Source: Rhizomys pruinosus
Lineage: Eukaryota > Chordata > Mammalia > Rodentia > Spalacidae
Length of the DNA: 64,000 nt
Assembly: GCA_009823505.1 (NCBI GenBank)
Contig: VZQC01006365.1
Span: 150,495 to 214,494, forward strand
Direction: 5' to 3'
Shown: piece by piece, positions 24,027 to 36,131 of the stretch
Numbering within the stretch: position 1 is the first letter of the stretch
Layout: the number at the start of each line of letters is the position of its first letter
Notes under the pieces: model-generated
The model's input: the letters and a program-made list of their open reading frames with translations, nothing else
The model's database searches: none
What the model was told of the DNA's origin: nothing
Position numbers and translations under genes: made by a program

Positions 24027-24252
24027 TTTTTAAATTTTTTATTTTTTTTTTTGTATGTGTATGAATGTACTGTCTTCATGTAGGTTTGTGCACCCGTTTC
24101 CTGCAATGCCGCGGAGGTCAGAAGAAGGCGTCGGATTCCCCTGGAACTGGAGTTAAAGACGGTTCTCAGCCACCATGTGGGTGCTAGGAATTGAACCCGG
24201 GTCCCCTGCAAGAGCAATCGGTGCTCTTAACTGCTGGGCCATCTCTCCAGCC
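24027..24252 (-). mobile_element. B2-type SINE, antisense, single-unit form
   Basis: Reversed B2 with tail gtatgtgtatgaatgtactg, body gcaatgccgcggaggtcag, a single ctggaactggagtt unit, and reversed head gctgggccatctctccagcc. The 15-bp duplication tgtgatc(c/t)tcttatt at 24012-24026 and 24253-24267 fixes both ends. Confidence 0.93.
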
Positions 24253-24921
24253 TGTGATCTTCTTATTAAAGTTGTTGTAGAATATAATATATACTATGTC
24301 ACTTCCTAAAAGAGACAATTCTAGTACAACAGGGTTTGTAGAATTGTGTTGCTTGAGTGGAATGACTGTTTACACAATATACTCAGCCTGTTGAAGAAGA
24401 GCCCTTTCTTCACCTAATCCCCACTTAAACTTGCCAGAATTCATTCTCAGTAAGTAAATAAGTCAGAATAATATTTCAAAGTGTAAAAAATGCTGTGCCA
24501 AGAGCCCAGAGATTTACTTCTTCTTATTTGCAAAGCTATTATATGAAGTAGTTGGCCTTCTCTTTCAGAGAAGGTGACCTAGCATGCCTCAGACCACTGG
24601 AATTCCAAAATCTTCTGTGGAGGAGCAAGTTGTAATTTTTACAGGATGTATCTGCTACCATTTGGAGTTCGTGCATCTTATTAAGTTCTGCAATGTACTT
24701 GAAGATTCTTGATTTTCCATTTCTGTATTACGTGCTGTGGATTATATAGTGGCCAATGTTAAAATCTGACCGATGTCCATAATCTAGGTACCATTAAACT
24801 CTGTTCCTTTATGCTGATGAATCAACCCTAGCTCTTACAATCTTTCCAGCCCCTTTTCTACAATGGTCATTAAGCTATGGGTGGGTGAGGTTTAATATTT
24901 ATTTTCTTTAAAAATATCTTA

Positions 24922-25075
24922 TTGCCAGGCATAGTAGAGCATGCCTTTAGTCCAAGAAATTGGTAGGCAAAGGCATGTAGATCCCTGTGAAATTATAGCA
25001 GGCCTGATCTACATAGTAAGTTCCAGGCCAGCTGAGGCTATAGGGAAACACTGTGTCAAAAAAAAAAAGAAAACA
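24922..25075 (+). mobile_element. Old B1 SINE
   Basis: Diverged sense B1 (gccaggcatagtagagcatgcc head; caggcctgatctacatag core) with an A-rich tail that has degenerated into a caacaacaa stretch. Confidence 0.8.
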
Positions 25076-25089
25076 AAAAACAACAACAA

Positions 25090-25740
25090 CAAAAAACTTC
25101 TTAAAATACAAAACAAAATCTTAGCTTTTAGGCTGCATCTTTCTCTGGTGCTTCAATAATTCCCAGATAGCAACTATATTCCAAGATCCTTATAATTACT
25201 GTCTCCTTAGAAACTGTCAAATCTCATGCCTGAGGCATTGTATCTACTAGAGCAAACCCTTCTGCTAGTATTTCATTGCAATTTTGCCAGTAAAAAAAAA
25301 ATTAGCAGTTGTACCTCAATCAACAAGGGATTATCAGAGCCCACAAACCATATAAATGATAAGGTCCTCATTGCCAACTGGCTGACAGAAGGCCTATTTG
25401 TAAAATCCATTATAGAGTTGCTTCCTTAGGGCTATACCTGACAACAATTGTCATAGAATGAGTTGTACAGGAAATAGATTTTGTGAGAGTCCTGGTATTG
25501 AGGTTGATGAAATGAACCAAAATAACATTGGAGGTATTAAAGGGTGGCATTCATTTTCTTAAAAATGTCATCATCCAATGTTGTCAATGTCAATTGCTGG
25601 AGATGGCACTGGCTTTCCATTTAAGAGATAAATGTTTTATATATCAATAAATGGACAAAGGCTATCATGTGGGAGGAAACGACATTGGAAGACACAACTT
25701 ATATCAGCTGAGGGTAACTTTGGGAGCAACATTTGGATAC
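25090..25740. other. Unassigned sequence
   Basis: No repeat or gene recognised. Confidence 0.4.
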
Positions 25741-26086
25741 TGTGATGGTTTGAATGAGAAGTTCCCCATAGGCTCCAAGTGTTTGCACATTTTGTTCCCA
25801 GTTGGCGTTGCTGTTTTGGGATATTTTAGGTGTGGGTTCACTGGGGGAAGCACATCATTAGCCAGTGGGCTTTGAGAGTACTTAAGCCTTGGTGGATTTC
25901 CAGCTGCTTTCTGTTTCCCCTGCCTGCTTAAAGCTGTGAGTGCTCCACTTCTTCAGCTTCCTTTTGCCACCATGCTTGCTCACCATGATGGACTCTCTCT
26001 GATTCCTCTGAAACATTAAGCAAAACGAACTCTTCCTTTTATAAGTTCCTTGGTCGCTTTTATCACAGCAGCAGAAAAGTAATTAA
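25741..26086 (+). mobile_element. Solo LTR, MaLR/ERVL-like family
   Basis: Opens tgtgatggtttgaatgagaa and closes after tatcacagcagcagaaaagtaatt. It is the same family as 47412-49171 and 55355-55709, where a class III primer-binding region and a 5-bp duplication identify it as an LTR. No duplication is visible here. Confidence 0.7.
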
Positions 26087-26345
26087 AAATAGAATTACTT
26101 ATAATGTTTTTCAAGCCACGGAGGAAATGAGTACTATGGTTCACATAGGGGAACTTTCAGTGGTTCACTGGAAGTACTCCTTAGATCTGTTTTCCTATAA
26201 ATTATTGAGAATCTGCCAGAATTCTATAATATTCATATCTCTTTTACTATGATATATTAATGAGCTTTTGATTTATTGAGTTCAGTGATGTTTCTTCATT
26301 CATTCTGTTATTCATTGTCATTGCCCTTAAAATATGTGGTTAATG

Positions 26346-26502
26346 TGCCAGGTGTGGTGGCTCATGCCTTTAAACCCAGCACTCGGGGGAGGCAGAGGCA
26401 GGCTGATCTCTGTGAGTTGAAGGCCAGCCTGGTGTGCAGAGCGAGCTCCAGGCCAGCTGGGACTAAAGGGAGACCCTGTCTCAAAAAAAAAAAAAAAAAA
26501 AG
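26346..26502 (+). mobile_element. B1 SINE
   Basis: Sense B1, tail of about 19 A. Short flank similarity (gtggttaa left, gtggctaa right). Confidence 0.9.
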
Positions 26503-26534
26503 TGGCTAAGATATGGAATACATTTAATTTTTAA

Positions 26535-26737
26535 ATTTTTTTAAAGATTGTCATTTTTAATGATGGATGTGTGTATGTGCCCATGAGCATATGAATGCAG
26601 GTGAGTACAAAGGCCAAAGCTGTATGACCCCCTGGAGCTGGAGATCCAGGCAGTTGTGATTGAGCTCTAGGAATTAAACATTGATCCTCTGAAAGCCTTA
26701 TAAGTGCTGTTACCACTGAGTCATCTCTCCAATCCTG
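26535..26737 (-). mobile_element. Old B3-type SINE, antisense
   Basis: Reversed B3 body (gaccccctggagctggagatcc) and reversed head (accactgagtcatctctccaatcc). The second, error-rich copy of this region (from 36132) begins inside this element, at the base matching 26592. Confidence 0.8.
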
Positions 26738-27127
26738 CATTAAATTTTAATGATTATTATTATCAAGCACAGCACCTTTCTTCTCTATAGAGACAATCTT
26801 TGTATGTCAAAATAAACTTTCAAATACTTTTTTCTTTGAACGTATCCTTCCTAAAGAAACTTTCATATGGATATTGCACTGGTAGAAACCATTATTAAAC
26901 TGGCATGAATGGAAGTTAGGCATCATTATGAAAATAATTTCAGCATGGTTGTGATAAAAAATTTGGCTTCACAAATTGAAAAAGAAACCACTTTATATTA
27001 GTGTGTTGAGAATATCTTGTTTAATTTGACATTTAGAGTAAGGGAAATGTTTTTGTTTTGTTTTGTTTTGTTTTATTTGTAAAAGTGATTAACCTCAGGA
27101 TTTAAAGAGGATGAAATGAAGATATAT

Positions 27128-27289
27128 ACTTTTTTTTTTTTTTTTGGTCTTTTCAAGACAGGGTCTCCATGTAGCCCCAGCTGTCCTGGAACTCACTCTG
27201 TAGACCAGGCTGGCCTTGAACTCACAAAGATCTGCCTGCCTCTGCCTCCCAAGTGCTAGGATTAAAGGCATGTGCCACCCCACCCGGCA
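27128..27289 (-). mobile_element. B1 SINE
   Basis: Antisense B1 with T-tail ttttggtcttttcaagacagg. Flanks aagatatatactt and aaagtatatactt suggest the target duplication. A TTTTG pentamer run lies just upstream at 27050-27075. Confidence 0.9.
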
Positions 27290-27493
27290 GAAAGTATATA
27301 CTTTTACATATTAATTCATACAATTTCTCACTCTAATAATTCTTGCTCTCACTGGTTCTATACTAAAAATAATTACCTGTGTTCGTTCATGGAACTTTTC
27401 CCAAAATATCTAAGTGTTTTTGCTCTGACAGAGCTATGGGCTTGTGTTTTCTTTCTGGTCTGGGTCTCTTTTGTTGTAGATATATATAGAATT

Positions 27494-27570
27494 TTCCTTC
27501 CTTCCTTCCTTCCTTCCTTCCTTCCTTCCTTCCTTCCTTCCTTCCTTCCTTCCTTCCTTCCTTCCTTCCT
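27494..27570. repeat. (TTCC)n microsatellite
   Basis: About 19 nearly perfect units. The matching tract at 37035-37112 is scrambled by indels. Confidence 0.95.
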
Positions 27571-27574
27571 TTCT

Positions 27575-28640
27575 TCTTTCTGCCTGTTTTTCTAGTGCTT
27601 CTTTATTGGATAAAATCATCCAAGCTGTCACACCACTTTGAAAAAAGAATGCAGACAGTTAGGCATGATAAAGTGACTGCTTAGTTAGAGAAACTTTTGT
27701 CAGTTTTTGCTCCTCAAAATATATTCTTGGTCTGAATCATTGTTGGACACTAAATATGTGTTACATATCTTCACATCTTTTGCTTTTTGATCAGTTGTTG
27801 TTTCTCTTTGCAGTGACTTTCTGTAACTGAAAAATATTTCACAGATTCTCAAATCAGTTTCATTTTCACATACTTTGTGAAGTCTACACTGAACTTCCTT
27901 ACACCTTACTCTCCATTGTTTCCCTAATTTATAAATACCACTTCTTCTGTAGGATTTATTATGTCATGTTTTATATTTGTTTCTTCTACTAACCTGTAAT
28001 GTCTTTGAACATTAGATATAACACATTCTGTAGTTTTCTGGATTGCCTTATTGAGACATGCATGCAGTTGTGTTATCAGTAGTACCTTCCATTATTCTTC
28101 ACTAGAAATTGTCCTTAACTAATGAGAACCCTCATACCTTTAAACATAGTAGGAAATATTATATAGATGGGTTAAGCAAAGCAAGAAATTTTGTGCTATA
28201 GGTCTCAGGTATTCTCTGATGATATTCTTAACTTTTTGGTTGGTGGAATTTAGGCTTTTGTTAAGTTAATCAATTCCAAAAGATTTTTATCTGCCAATTA
28301 CAGGATATTAGGTCAGTTGCAGAGGTGGACAAGAAGGGCTATTTAGGGGGCTAAAGATAGCCCAAGATAAATTATAATTAGGATCTGAACCTGCAATATT
28401 CAATCTTTCCACAGTTATTGAAGTTTAATCAGTAAATCAGCCCTGCAGAAGACTCACTTAAATGTCCAACTCTTTTCTGTGAGCTTTCACTCATAGTGGA
28501 AATATTTAAAGTGTTTTGACATAGTTCACAACTTTTAACATTTCAAAATACAAGGTGCTAACTCAGAAAAAAATTAGCCATGTCTCTGCATGCTATGAAA
28601 ACAATGAATAAGTGTTCCTTATTCACCAAAGTCCTGGAAA
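27575..28640. other. Unassigned AT-rich sequence
   Basis: No gene or repeat recognised. Confidence 0.4.
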
Positions 28641-28654
28641 TTCTTTATACTCTT

Positions 28655-28895
28655 TTTTTTTTTAAATATTTATTTCTGCATGTGTATGAATGTACTGTCT
28701 GCATGCAAGTGTGTGCACCCGTGTCGTGCAATGCCGCGGAGGTCAGAAGAGGGTGTCGAATTCCCCTGGAACTGGAGTTTTCCTGGAATTGGAGTTTCAG
28801 ACGGTTCTCGGTCGCCATGTGGAGCTGGGGATCGAACCCGGGTCCTCTGTAAGAGCAGTCGGCACTCTTAACCGCTAGGCCATCTCTCCAGCCCC
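28655..28895 (-). mobile_element. B2-type SINE, antisense, duplicated-core form
   Basis: Reversed B2 with two tandem copies of the ctggaa(c/t)tggagttt core at 28765-28800. The 13-bp duplication tctttatactctt at 28642-28654 and 28896-28908 bounds it. Confidence 0.93.
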
Positions 28896-28908
28896 TCTTT
28901 ATACTCTT

Positions 28909-29829
28909 ATATCCTCTCCTTCTTATCTTCCTCTTCACCTCAAAGTTTTAATGACTTTTTTTATTTGCTTTGAAAAGCATTTCCAATTCAAAACAATTGA
29001 GCAGTTAAACAATTTACACATAACTCTTAAATATATGCCATGAAGAAAAATTTATTTCTAATAAGATGAATGGACCACATTTGTACTAAAGCTATTCCTA
29101 CCATTTAACATCTCAGAGAAAAGGAGCCCCTATTTTAGTATGTAATGTGGGATTTAGTTTTAGGAGACTTCCATGGATATTAATGGAGTTATTAAAGGTC
29201 AGAGCCTGGGCTCTGAGAGTCCTATAAGTCAGGATTGTCTACCCAAAGTTAACAAGCTGTGGGAATTTCTTTTCTGAGACACTACCTCAGCTTATTTATG
29301 TGTAACTGAGCTTACTAGACCTTGCAAACTAAACCTAACCTTTAAACTCTCAGGTTTCTTCCTTGCCCTTTGTGTATGTTGGTTGTGAAAATATCATTGC
29401 TTAAAGTAGCAGTGTTGGGAATTATCCCATTTATGTTGTAAAAAACAGGTGAGATTAAATTGACCACATCTCTTTATGGCTATGTATACTGTTCTAGATC
29501 AGTAGGAAACAGATACAGGAAATCATTTAACCTTATTTTATAAGACAGCTTCCTATTCCTTCCCTATGTGACACTGAATGGACTGTTTCAATAAAGAGAG
29601 AGGATGTTTGGGAACACACTTCCTAGAGAAATCTGAAGGAACATATTCTAACAACAGTTCAGGTTTCACACTTTCTTCAAATGCAGGCTGAATCAAGCTG
29701 TCTTTATTCAGGCATCACCAAAATGTGGCAGCACACTTCCACAGTAAACCAATTAAACAAACAAATAACAGTGCAAAGCAGAAAAGGAAGATTTATTCAT
29801 TATGTTGATGTTAAAATATATTAAATTGG
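28909..29829. other. Unassigned sequence
   Basis: No gene recognised. 29440-29600 is copied without error at 38943-39110. Confidence 0.4.
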
Positions 29830-30165
29830 AATTGGTTGGGGTGATGAGAAGATGAAAGAGAAATGAGAACAGCCTCAAACAGAGTAGATCGTTCTTTATT
29901 TGAACTGTGCGCCCTGGCACAGTTGGTGTATGGTTTATAAGGGGTTGGAAAGGAGAAAATGATGCTGGGTTTTTTAATGGTATCGAGGTATGGGGACCTT
30001 GCAAGTGCCAGTGACATGGTTTGGAAGTTTAAGAAATAGAGAGTGACATTTATTTTCCCAGATAGTGTGGTGTCCGTGTTGGGGGTTTTACACTGTTCCT
30101 GGGTTGGAAATGATCTCAGATCTACGGTTTGCTTAACCTGGTTTGGGGCTGCCATGAACATGGAC
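29830..30165 (-). mobile_element. Probable antisense LTR
   Basis: On the minus strand a TATA-like ccttataaac (29934-29940) is followed about 35 bases later by AATAAA (29895-29900). This is the compact promoter-polyadenylation spacing of a retroviral LTR. I could not fix the exact ends or a target duplication; the limits are approximate. Confidence 0.5.
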
Positions 30166-30169
30166 TAGC

Positions 30170-31050
30170 ATGAGCTAAGTCCAAAGAATCCAGGACACAA
30201 TATTATAATATAATCTAATTTTATTAATTCTCACACAGGTTAATTCTATAATTCTAATTCTGTCCTGTCCTAGCCTATCTTCCCAAGGCTGCTCACCTAC
30301 AGGGCATTCTCCTAGCCCCTTGGAAGCAAGTGGAGGGTGTCCACACTAGGGAGTTCCAGGAAGCCAGTTGATTGGTTGAAGGGGATCTCTCTGACTCTGG
30401 TCTGTGGCTGCTCAGTCTGGCCGTTCTGGGCAGCAGCAGTGGCCATCAGGGTCAGCATGCACTTCAGGCAAACTGGTGCACAGCAGGTCCCCAAGGGGGA
30501 GTGAGAGCAAAGTCATTCTGCACTTCCCAGCTTAAATAGGAACAGCTGGGTATGTGGGGTGCACTGGGTCTCAGGTGCTAATCTCAGGCTTGTGCCTAGG
30601 GTCCCCCTGCATAGTAGGTTCTTATCTTTCCTGTCTGGAGTCATGCCTCCCTCAGTCAAGGCAGGAGACCCAAGACTGGTTATCAGGTCCTTGTGTCCAT
30701 GCTGCCTCTGGCCTCTCTGTGGCCAACCTAGTACTGAATGTTTATCTCTAAAGCAGCCCTAAGCTGGAGCAGGCCTCTGGCTCAGCTAAATTTAACATTT
30801 GCTAATTTCTTTAAGGTTACCATTTCAAACATTATCTACTGTTAGTTTAATCCTAACTACTTCTAATTCACACAACTTCTATATGCTAAGTATGCTCCTA
30901 AAGGGCCATTTACGACCAGAGATTTATCCTTCAGTTCACATTGGAAAGACAGAGTGATCCATTGACCCCCTCCATCTTAAGAGTTCTGATATGAGGTTTA
31001 GGATTAAGTAGAGGGCCATAGGTATCTATAATTCAACAGTTCCAGGCAAG
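30170..31050 (-). mobile_element. Possible second antisense LTR or ERV remnant
   Basis: On the minus strand AATAAA lies at 30220-30225 and a TATA-like ctatttaag at about 30530-30540. The spacing of about 310 bases is long but possible. The block is GC-richer than its surroundings. No coding remnant was identified and the limits are guessed. Confidence 0.3.
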
Positions 31051-31425
31051 GTCTGATCCAGTCCACCATTAGCTAGACTCCAGTCTCTCCTGCAAAGTGG
31101 CCTGGCAAGTCGTCAGGTCTTGTGTGACATATTTGTGAAACAAACTAGTTCTCTGACTAGCACCAGCCTTCAGTGTTTTCCTTCTCCCACCAGGAGATTC
31201 CTGGGCAAAATTCCAATTCCCTTAGATGGCTTGTTTCAATAGTCTGATAATCAAAGGAAGGTCTATGGCTATCTCTGTAGAATATTTTCATGACTTTCCG
31301 GATGGTTACATGGCTGCTTTGTACTAGGATTCCAAAGATATATTGAGAGCAGTAGACAGGGACCATATATAATTAATTACCAAATTCCCACCTACACTAC
31401 AGCATCTATTAAAATTGGTATTCTG

Positions 31426-31592
31426 GCCGGGCATGGTGGTGCACACCTTTAATCCTAGCACTCAGTAGGTAGAGGCAGGCAGATCTTTGTGAGTTCAAGG
31501 CCAGCCTGGTCTACAGAGTGAGTTCCAGGACATCTGAGGCTACAGGGAGACCCTGTCTTGAAAAGACAAAAATAATAATAATAATAAAAAAT
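31426..31592 (+). mobile_element. B1 SINE
   Basis: Sense B1 with a tail that has become (AAT)n. Flanked by aaaatt(g)gtattctg / aaaatttgtattctg, 15 bp with one mismatch, at 31411-31425 and 31593-31607. Confidence 0.93.
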
Positions 31593-31607
31593 AAAATTTG
31601 TATTCTG

Positions 31608-32565
31608 TATATGTTTATTAAATTCTCTGCTTATAAATGATAGAAAGTGCCTTTGGGAAAATAATACTCTTCAATCCAAAGTAATAGAGACCTGAGGTAG
31701 AAGTGAAGGCATCAGTAAAAATGGCAAGCACAACTGAATGTTGTAATAGAGGAGAGGTGTGTAGTTAGTGTCACTGGCAGTTCCAGTATCCTACAGATGA
31801 GTGCAATAGCAATTAGGAAAAGAAGTAGTAACACTGATTGACCTAGTAGTACAGTTGATTAATCCTGCATCCAGGAAGAGAGATTTTAAGAAGTAAATTG
31901 AAAGCAGCTGCAAGCAGAGGGACACTGATAAATTACCACAATTAACCTTTCTGATAGCCAAAAGCAACTAACACAGCATGATAAAATGTCTAACACAGAA
32001 GTTACAACAGGTGAGAGATAGGAGCTTCAAGTGAGGATAGAGCCTTCAATCTAGGCAAAGCCTCTCTTGTGTCTTCTGTACAAGGCAACATAAAAATTCA
32101 GTTAAGAAGGAACATACACCATTTGTTCAACCTTTATACCAGGTATGTATTATATAAATTTCTGCACTTTGTTGTGACAAATGAACCCACATAACTACAC
32201 GTGGATATAATGTGGAATTTCTCTGAAAAACTTTAAAAGATTTAATTTTCCAGTGAATGATGAAAGGGCTGGGGCAGAATAGAAAGACAGACATGGAAAT
32301 TAGGGGAAGTGGGAGAGAAGCCCTTCATCTAGAAATATGAAGAAAGCCTCTTGCCAGCAACTGAAGAATAATTCAAGCATAATTATCAATGGCTTAAGAC
32401 CTTTCTCTTCTCCCAAGAAGACCCTGTCTTAAAAAACAAACTCAATATTAAAATATCTTTAATAAAATCTCCCACTCTTCTTCAAACTTACAAGGTCTTC
32501 AATATTTTTCTGTGTCAAAGTTATGAATCCTGGTTTTGCCTATGTTAAAGTTCCCTAAAGCTTCT
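31608..32565. other. Unassigned sequence
   Basis: No gene or repeat recognised. Confidence 0.4.
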
Positions 32566-32584
32566 AAGAATGCCGTAGCTGTTG

Positions 32585-32988
32585 GGGCTGGAGAGATGGC
32601 TCAGCGGTTAAGAGCACCAACTGCTCTTGCAGAGGACCAGGGTTTGATTCCCAGCACCCACATGGCAGCTAAGAACAGTCTTTAACTCCAGTTCCAGGGG
32701 AATCCTGCACCCTCTTCTGACCTCCGCGGCATTGCATGACACGGGTGCACCAACCTACATGCAGACAGTACGTTCATATACATAAAAAATAATAAAATTG
32801 CCGGGCATGGTGGTGCACGCCTTTAATCCTAGCACTTGGGAGGCAGAGGCAGGTGGATCTTTGTGAGTTCAAGGCCAGCCTGGTCTACAGAGCGAGATCC
32901 AGGACAGCTGGGGCTACAGAGAGACCCTGTCTCGAAAAGACCAAAAAAAAAAAAAAAATAAAATAAAATAAAATAATAAAATTTAAAA
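32585..32988 (+). mobile_element. B2-type SINE hosting a B1 in its tail
   Basis: The B2 (32585-32799) starts ggggctggagagatggctcag, carries the single-unit aactccagttccagggg core and ends in an A-rich tail. The outer duplication aagaa(t/c)gcc(g/t)tagctgttg lies at 32566-32584 and 32989-33007 (19 bp, two mismatches), so the B1 is inside the B2 insertion. Confidence 0.92.
32800..32969 (+). mobile_element. B1 SINE nested in B2 tail
   Basis: Near-consensus sense B1 with a perfect 14-bp inner duplication (aaaataataaaatt) at 32786-32799 and 32970-32983. The B1 therefore arrived after the B2. Confidence 0.93.
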
Positions 32989-33007
32989 AAGAACGCCTTA
33001 GCTGTTG

Positions 33008-34798
33008 AAGGTGAAAATATATATGGAGTTGTGTCTCTGTCCCTTCACTGCTGACAGGATATACAGTTAAAACTTATAAGCCCAAATATATGTATCATTT
33101 GATACCCAGGTGTTAAATTGGATATACTAGGAAGCACATAACTGAATGGAGAGATTGGAGATGGAAAATAGTTTCTGTGCGAGTTTATCTTCAGCATGAT
33201 TTCCCCAGTAGCTCAAAAGACGAAGGGTATCACGAAGGTATTCCATTCTCAGGCCAAGGGAAAAGGCAAATTTCTGTCACACTGACCGCCTCTGATTATA
33301 GCATTTCCTTCTGTTTTTCCCTCTGCTTGAACCCGATTCCTTTCTTGAGTCTTTTTCTTTTCTGTTTTTCTAGTCACTTTTGGCCACAGCTCAATCTCAA
33401 TGCTTTAAATTCATAGCTAAGGCCAAGTTGTTCGTTCAGGTATTTATCAACTTTTAAAGGTCTTTATTCTCAAAAGAGAAAGATTATTTTCTTCTACATC
33501 TGTATGCAGAATGCTTTTTGATATAAATCAAACATCTTTTTGTTTAAGAGGAATTTCCTCACAAGGAAAAATAAATATGAGTAATATAGAAGCCATTAAT
33601 ACATTCTGCTGAATATTTTTGCACTTGAAAGTACTTGCTAGGGTTATATTTTCCTGGTGTTAGGTTTGAGAAAGATATGTGCATGCATCCCCAAGAAAAT
33701 ATAAAACACAAATGAAATATGCTTCTGTTGTAGAGTTTAAAGAATTAAGTGATTTTTAATAAACTTTTATAGTCTATCACAAAATTCTGGAAATTCCTTT
33801 CATTAGTTTTGGTTCCTGAGTGTTGAAACAGAGCAGATATTTTAGTTCACCCCCACACATCAATGAGAAAATCTCTGCTGTAATTTACAGGTCATTTAAA
33901 ACATTGTTTGGTGTGTCCACATAGGATTTCTAAGTGGCAATTGTGTAATCTAAAGGGAAATTGTGTTTTTGTTTTTCTAAAGAGAAATTTGAATACATAT
34001 AATGGAGGACCAGATGATCCAGGAGAGTCAATTTCAAGCTGTAGTGGGGTGATCTCTGAGGAATCCTCATCAGCAATCACCTGAGAATATTGTGAGAGGA
34101 GGAGGTTCTTTGTAGATGCTAATGAAACATGGCATCTGTTTCTGAGATTATCTGAAATAATTTCTTTACAAATGGGGTTTCTAAGCATTATTACATTTGA
34201 GTAAAAGATCATATCATGAACTAGCACTGGGAACAAAACATTCTTTTGAGAATAATAGGTAAACATACAATGTAATTTCTCACATTTGCCAAATATGCTC
34301 TGTTCATTCATACCTCAGCATTTTTGCATGAGCTGAAATACAATTCATCTCTTTGCTTCTCTTTTTTTTTTTCTCACAAACTGTCAGTAATTCTTTAGTG
34401 TGTATATAAAAGTTAGCTTGCTCTAAGAAGCTCCCCCAGATGAATATGTAGAAATGCATGTGTACACACAAGAACTAATAGATGCCATGCTTTGATGTCT
34501 GCTATTGTGTTTTTCTCACCAGTGTTCTTACCACAAATTTTTGGCTTTTTCAGGAAGATTCTCACTAGATAGCCCACAGTACTCTCAAAATCATAATCCT
34601 CCTACTGTTGATTAAATATTTATCATCTGTTGGTCCTTTAGTCATGTGTGGCTGCAATCCACATGACGTTCTTCCCTCCTAGAACCAAGCTGGCAGCTTC
34701 ATGCGGGTACAAGCTTCAGGGCTGTCTCCTGCCTGCAGGCCGAAATTCCCTAGGCTTAGTTCTGGCAAGGAGGGGGGAGGGGACTGCAAGAAGTCACA
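33008..34798. other. Unassigned sequence
   Basis: The 79-codon plus frame at 33177-33416 and the 139-codon minus frame at 33892-34311 have no recognisable domain. The first reappears at 42551 only because that region is a second copy of this one. Confidence 0.4.
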
Positions 34799-35214
34799 TG
34801 AGGAACGAAATAAAAGAAACAGACTCAGAGAAACCATCTGGCAGATAGAATCAGTTTTATTCACGCCAGCAGTGTGTTTATACACTAAAAGCTACAAGGA
34901 AGTGGGGGGCAGGAGGAAGGAATGGCAAGCCACCCTGGCTCCTATGGGGGGGGGGGGTGCAGAGCTCCTGTTTGTACAACCAGTAAACTAGAGGTGTAAC
35001 ATTTTGCTCAATACCTCAAGTGAAGGGGCCATCCGGTTCTGGAACTTTGCAGAAAGGTGAGGCAGGAAAACTGCAATATCTCTATCTCATGGAGCTACAG
35101 ATAACTCACAGAGCCCAAAGAGATATCAGATAACTCTCCGAGGTTCCTCAGAACAGGTCTTACAAGTCCACCTCAGGCAAAGTTTCATTCCTCCAGTCCC
35201 ACCTCAGTCTCTCA
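34799..35214 (-). mobile_element. Probable antisense LTR
   Basis: Ends form TGAG...CTCA inverted termini. On the minus strand tataaac (about 34877) is followed by gaataaaac (about 34857), the expected TATA and polyadenylation signals. No target duplication is visible, so the boundaries are provisional. Confidence 0.5.
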
Positions 35215-35604
35215 AGTGGTAAGTTTAGAGGAATACATTACTCCACCTACCTTAAAATAAAATTTAAGGAAAAAACAAATGTAGTTTCTAACTTTCCTTT
35301 GTTACATTGATTTTAAGCAAATTGTCTGATGTTAGCTAAAATTTTCAAGACTGCTGTATTCTATCATTAAATACTTAACATAAATTCCCCAAAGACTGTA
35401 AAATTAAATGTTATATGAATTATTTACTAAGATGCTTTCCTAGTTGATTTTTTCATGATTTCTCAGCTCAAACTATAATTAACAAGGGAAATAAACAGTG
35501 TGAAACCATCTAAATGAATCCTTTGTTCTTTATGATTTCAGATATTCCTCTCCTTTACATACCAGAGGAAAGGTTTCTAATGAATCTTTCCTTTCTATTT
35601 TGAC

Positions 35605-35675
35605 TTTCTTTTTTTTTTTTTTTAATTTTTTTATTTATTTATGTGTATGAATGTACTATCTGCATGTAGGTTTGT
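35605..35675 (-). mobile_element. B2 fragment, antisense
   Basis: Only the reversed B2 3' part (tttatgtgtatgaatgtactatctgcatgtagg) is present, a 5'-truncated insertion. Confidence 0.75.
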
Positions 35676-35770
35676 CTCTTTGTACATGTAACAACAACAA
35701 AACTTAGTCAATTTTCAGTATACACCAAGAATACAAACTGCTATACCACATTTCATTTATAAAATGTCTC

Positions 35771-36030
35771 GGGGCTGGAGAGATGGCCTAGCGGTTAAGA
35801 ACGCCGACCGCTCTTGCAGAGGACCCAGGTTCGATCCCCAGCACCCACATGGCGGCTGAGAACTGTCCGAAACTCCAAATCCAGGAGAACTCCAGTTCCA
35901 GGGGAATCCGACACCCTCTTCTGACCTCTGCGGCATTGCACAACACGGGTGCACAGACTTGCATGCAGACAGTACATTCATACACATAAATAAAATAAAA
36001 TAAAAATAAAATTAAAAAAATATTAAAAAA
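35771..36030 (+). mobile_element. B2-type SINE, duplicated-core form
   Basis: Full-length sense B2 starting ggggctggagagatggcc with the core duplicated (aactccaaatccaggag then aactccagttccagggg) and an A/T-rich tail. The clean sequence and its error-rich copy part company just beyond this tail. Confidence 0.9.
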
Positions 36031-36130
36031 AAAGAAATTAAGTTTTCTTCCCAAGTTAACGAAATACAGTCACCGAAAACAGCTTGGGTGAATTTGATAA
36101 AATCTGTGCCTTGATTTCTGCCCCTAGGTA

Positions 36131-36131
36131 N
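36131..36131. other. Single-N assembly join
   Basis: One N. The sequence right after it restarts at the equivalent of 26592, inside a B3 SINE. Confidence 0.95.

Noticed and set aside
27434..27631. Basic repetitive frame of KEGR units
   Set aside because: It is only the (TTCC)n microsatellite translated.
28580..28938. Overlapping frames on both strands with Cys-rich peptides, recurring near 35757, 50614 and 56255
   Set aside because: All are B2 SINE sequence in different frames.
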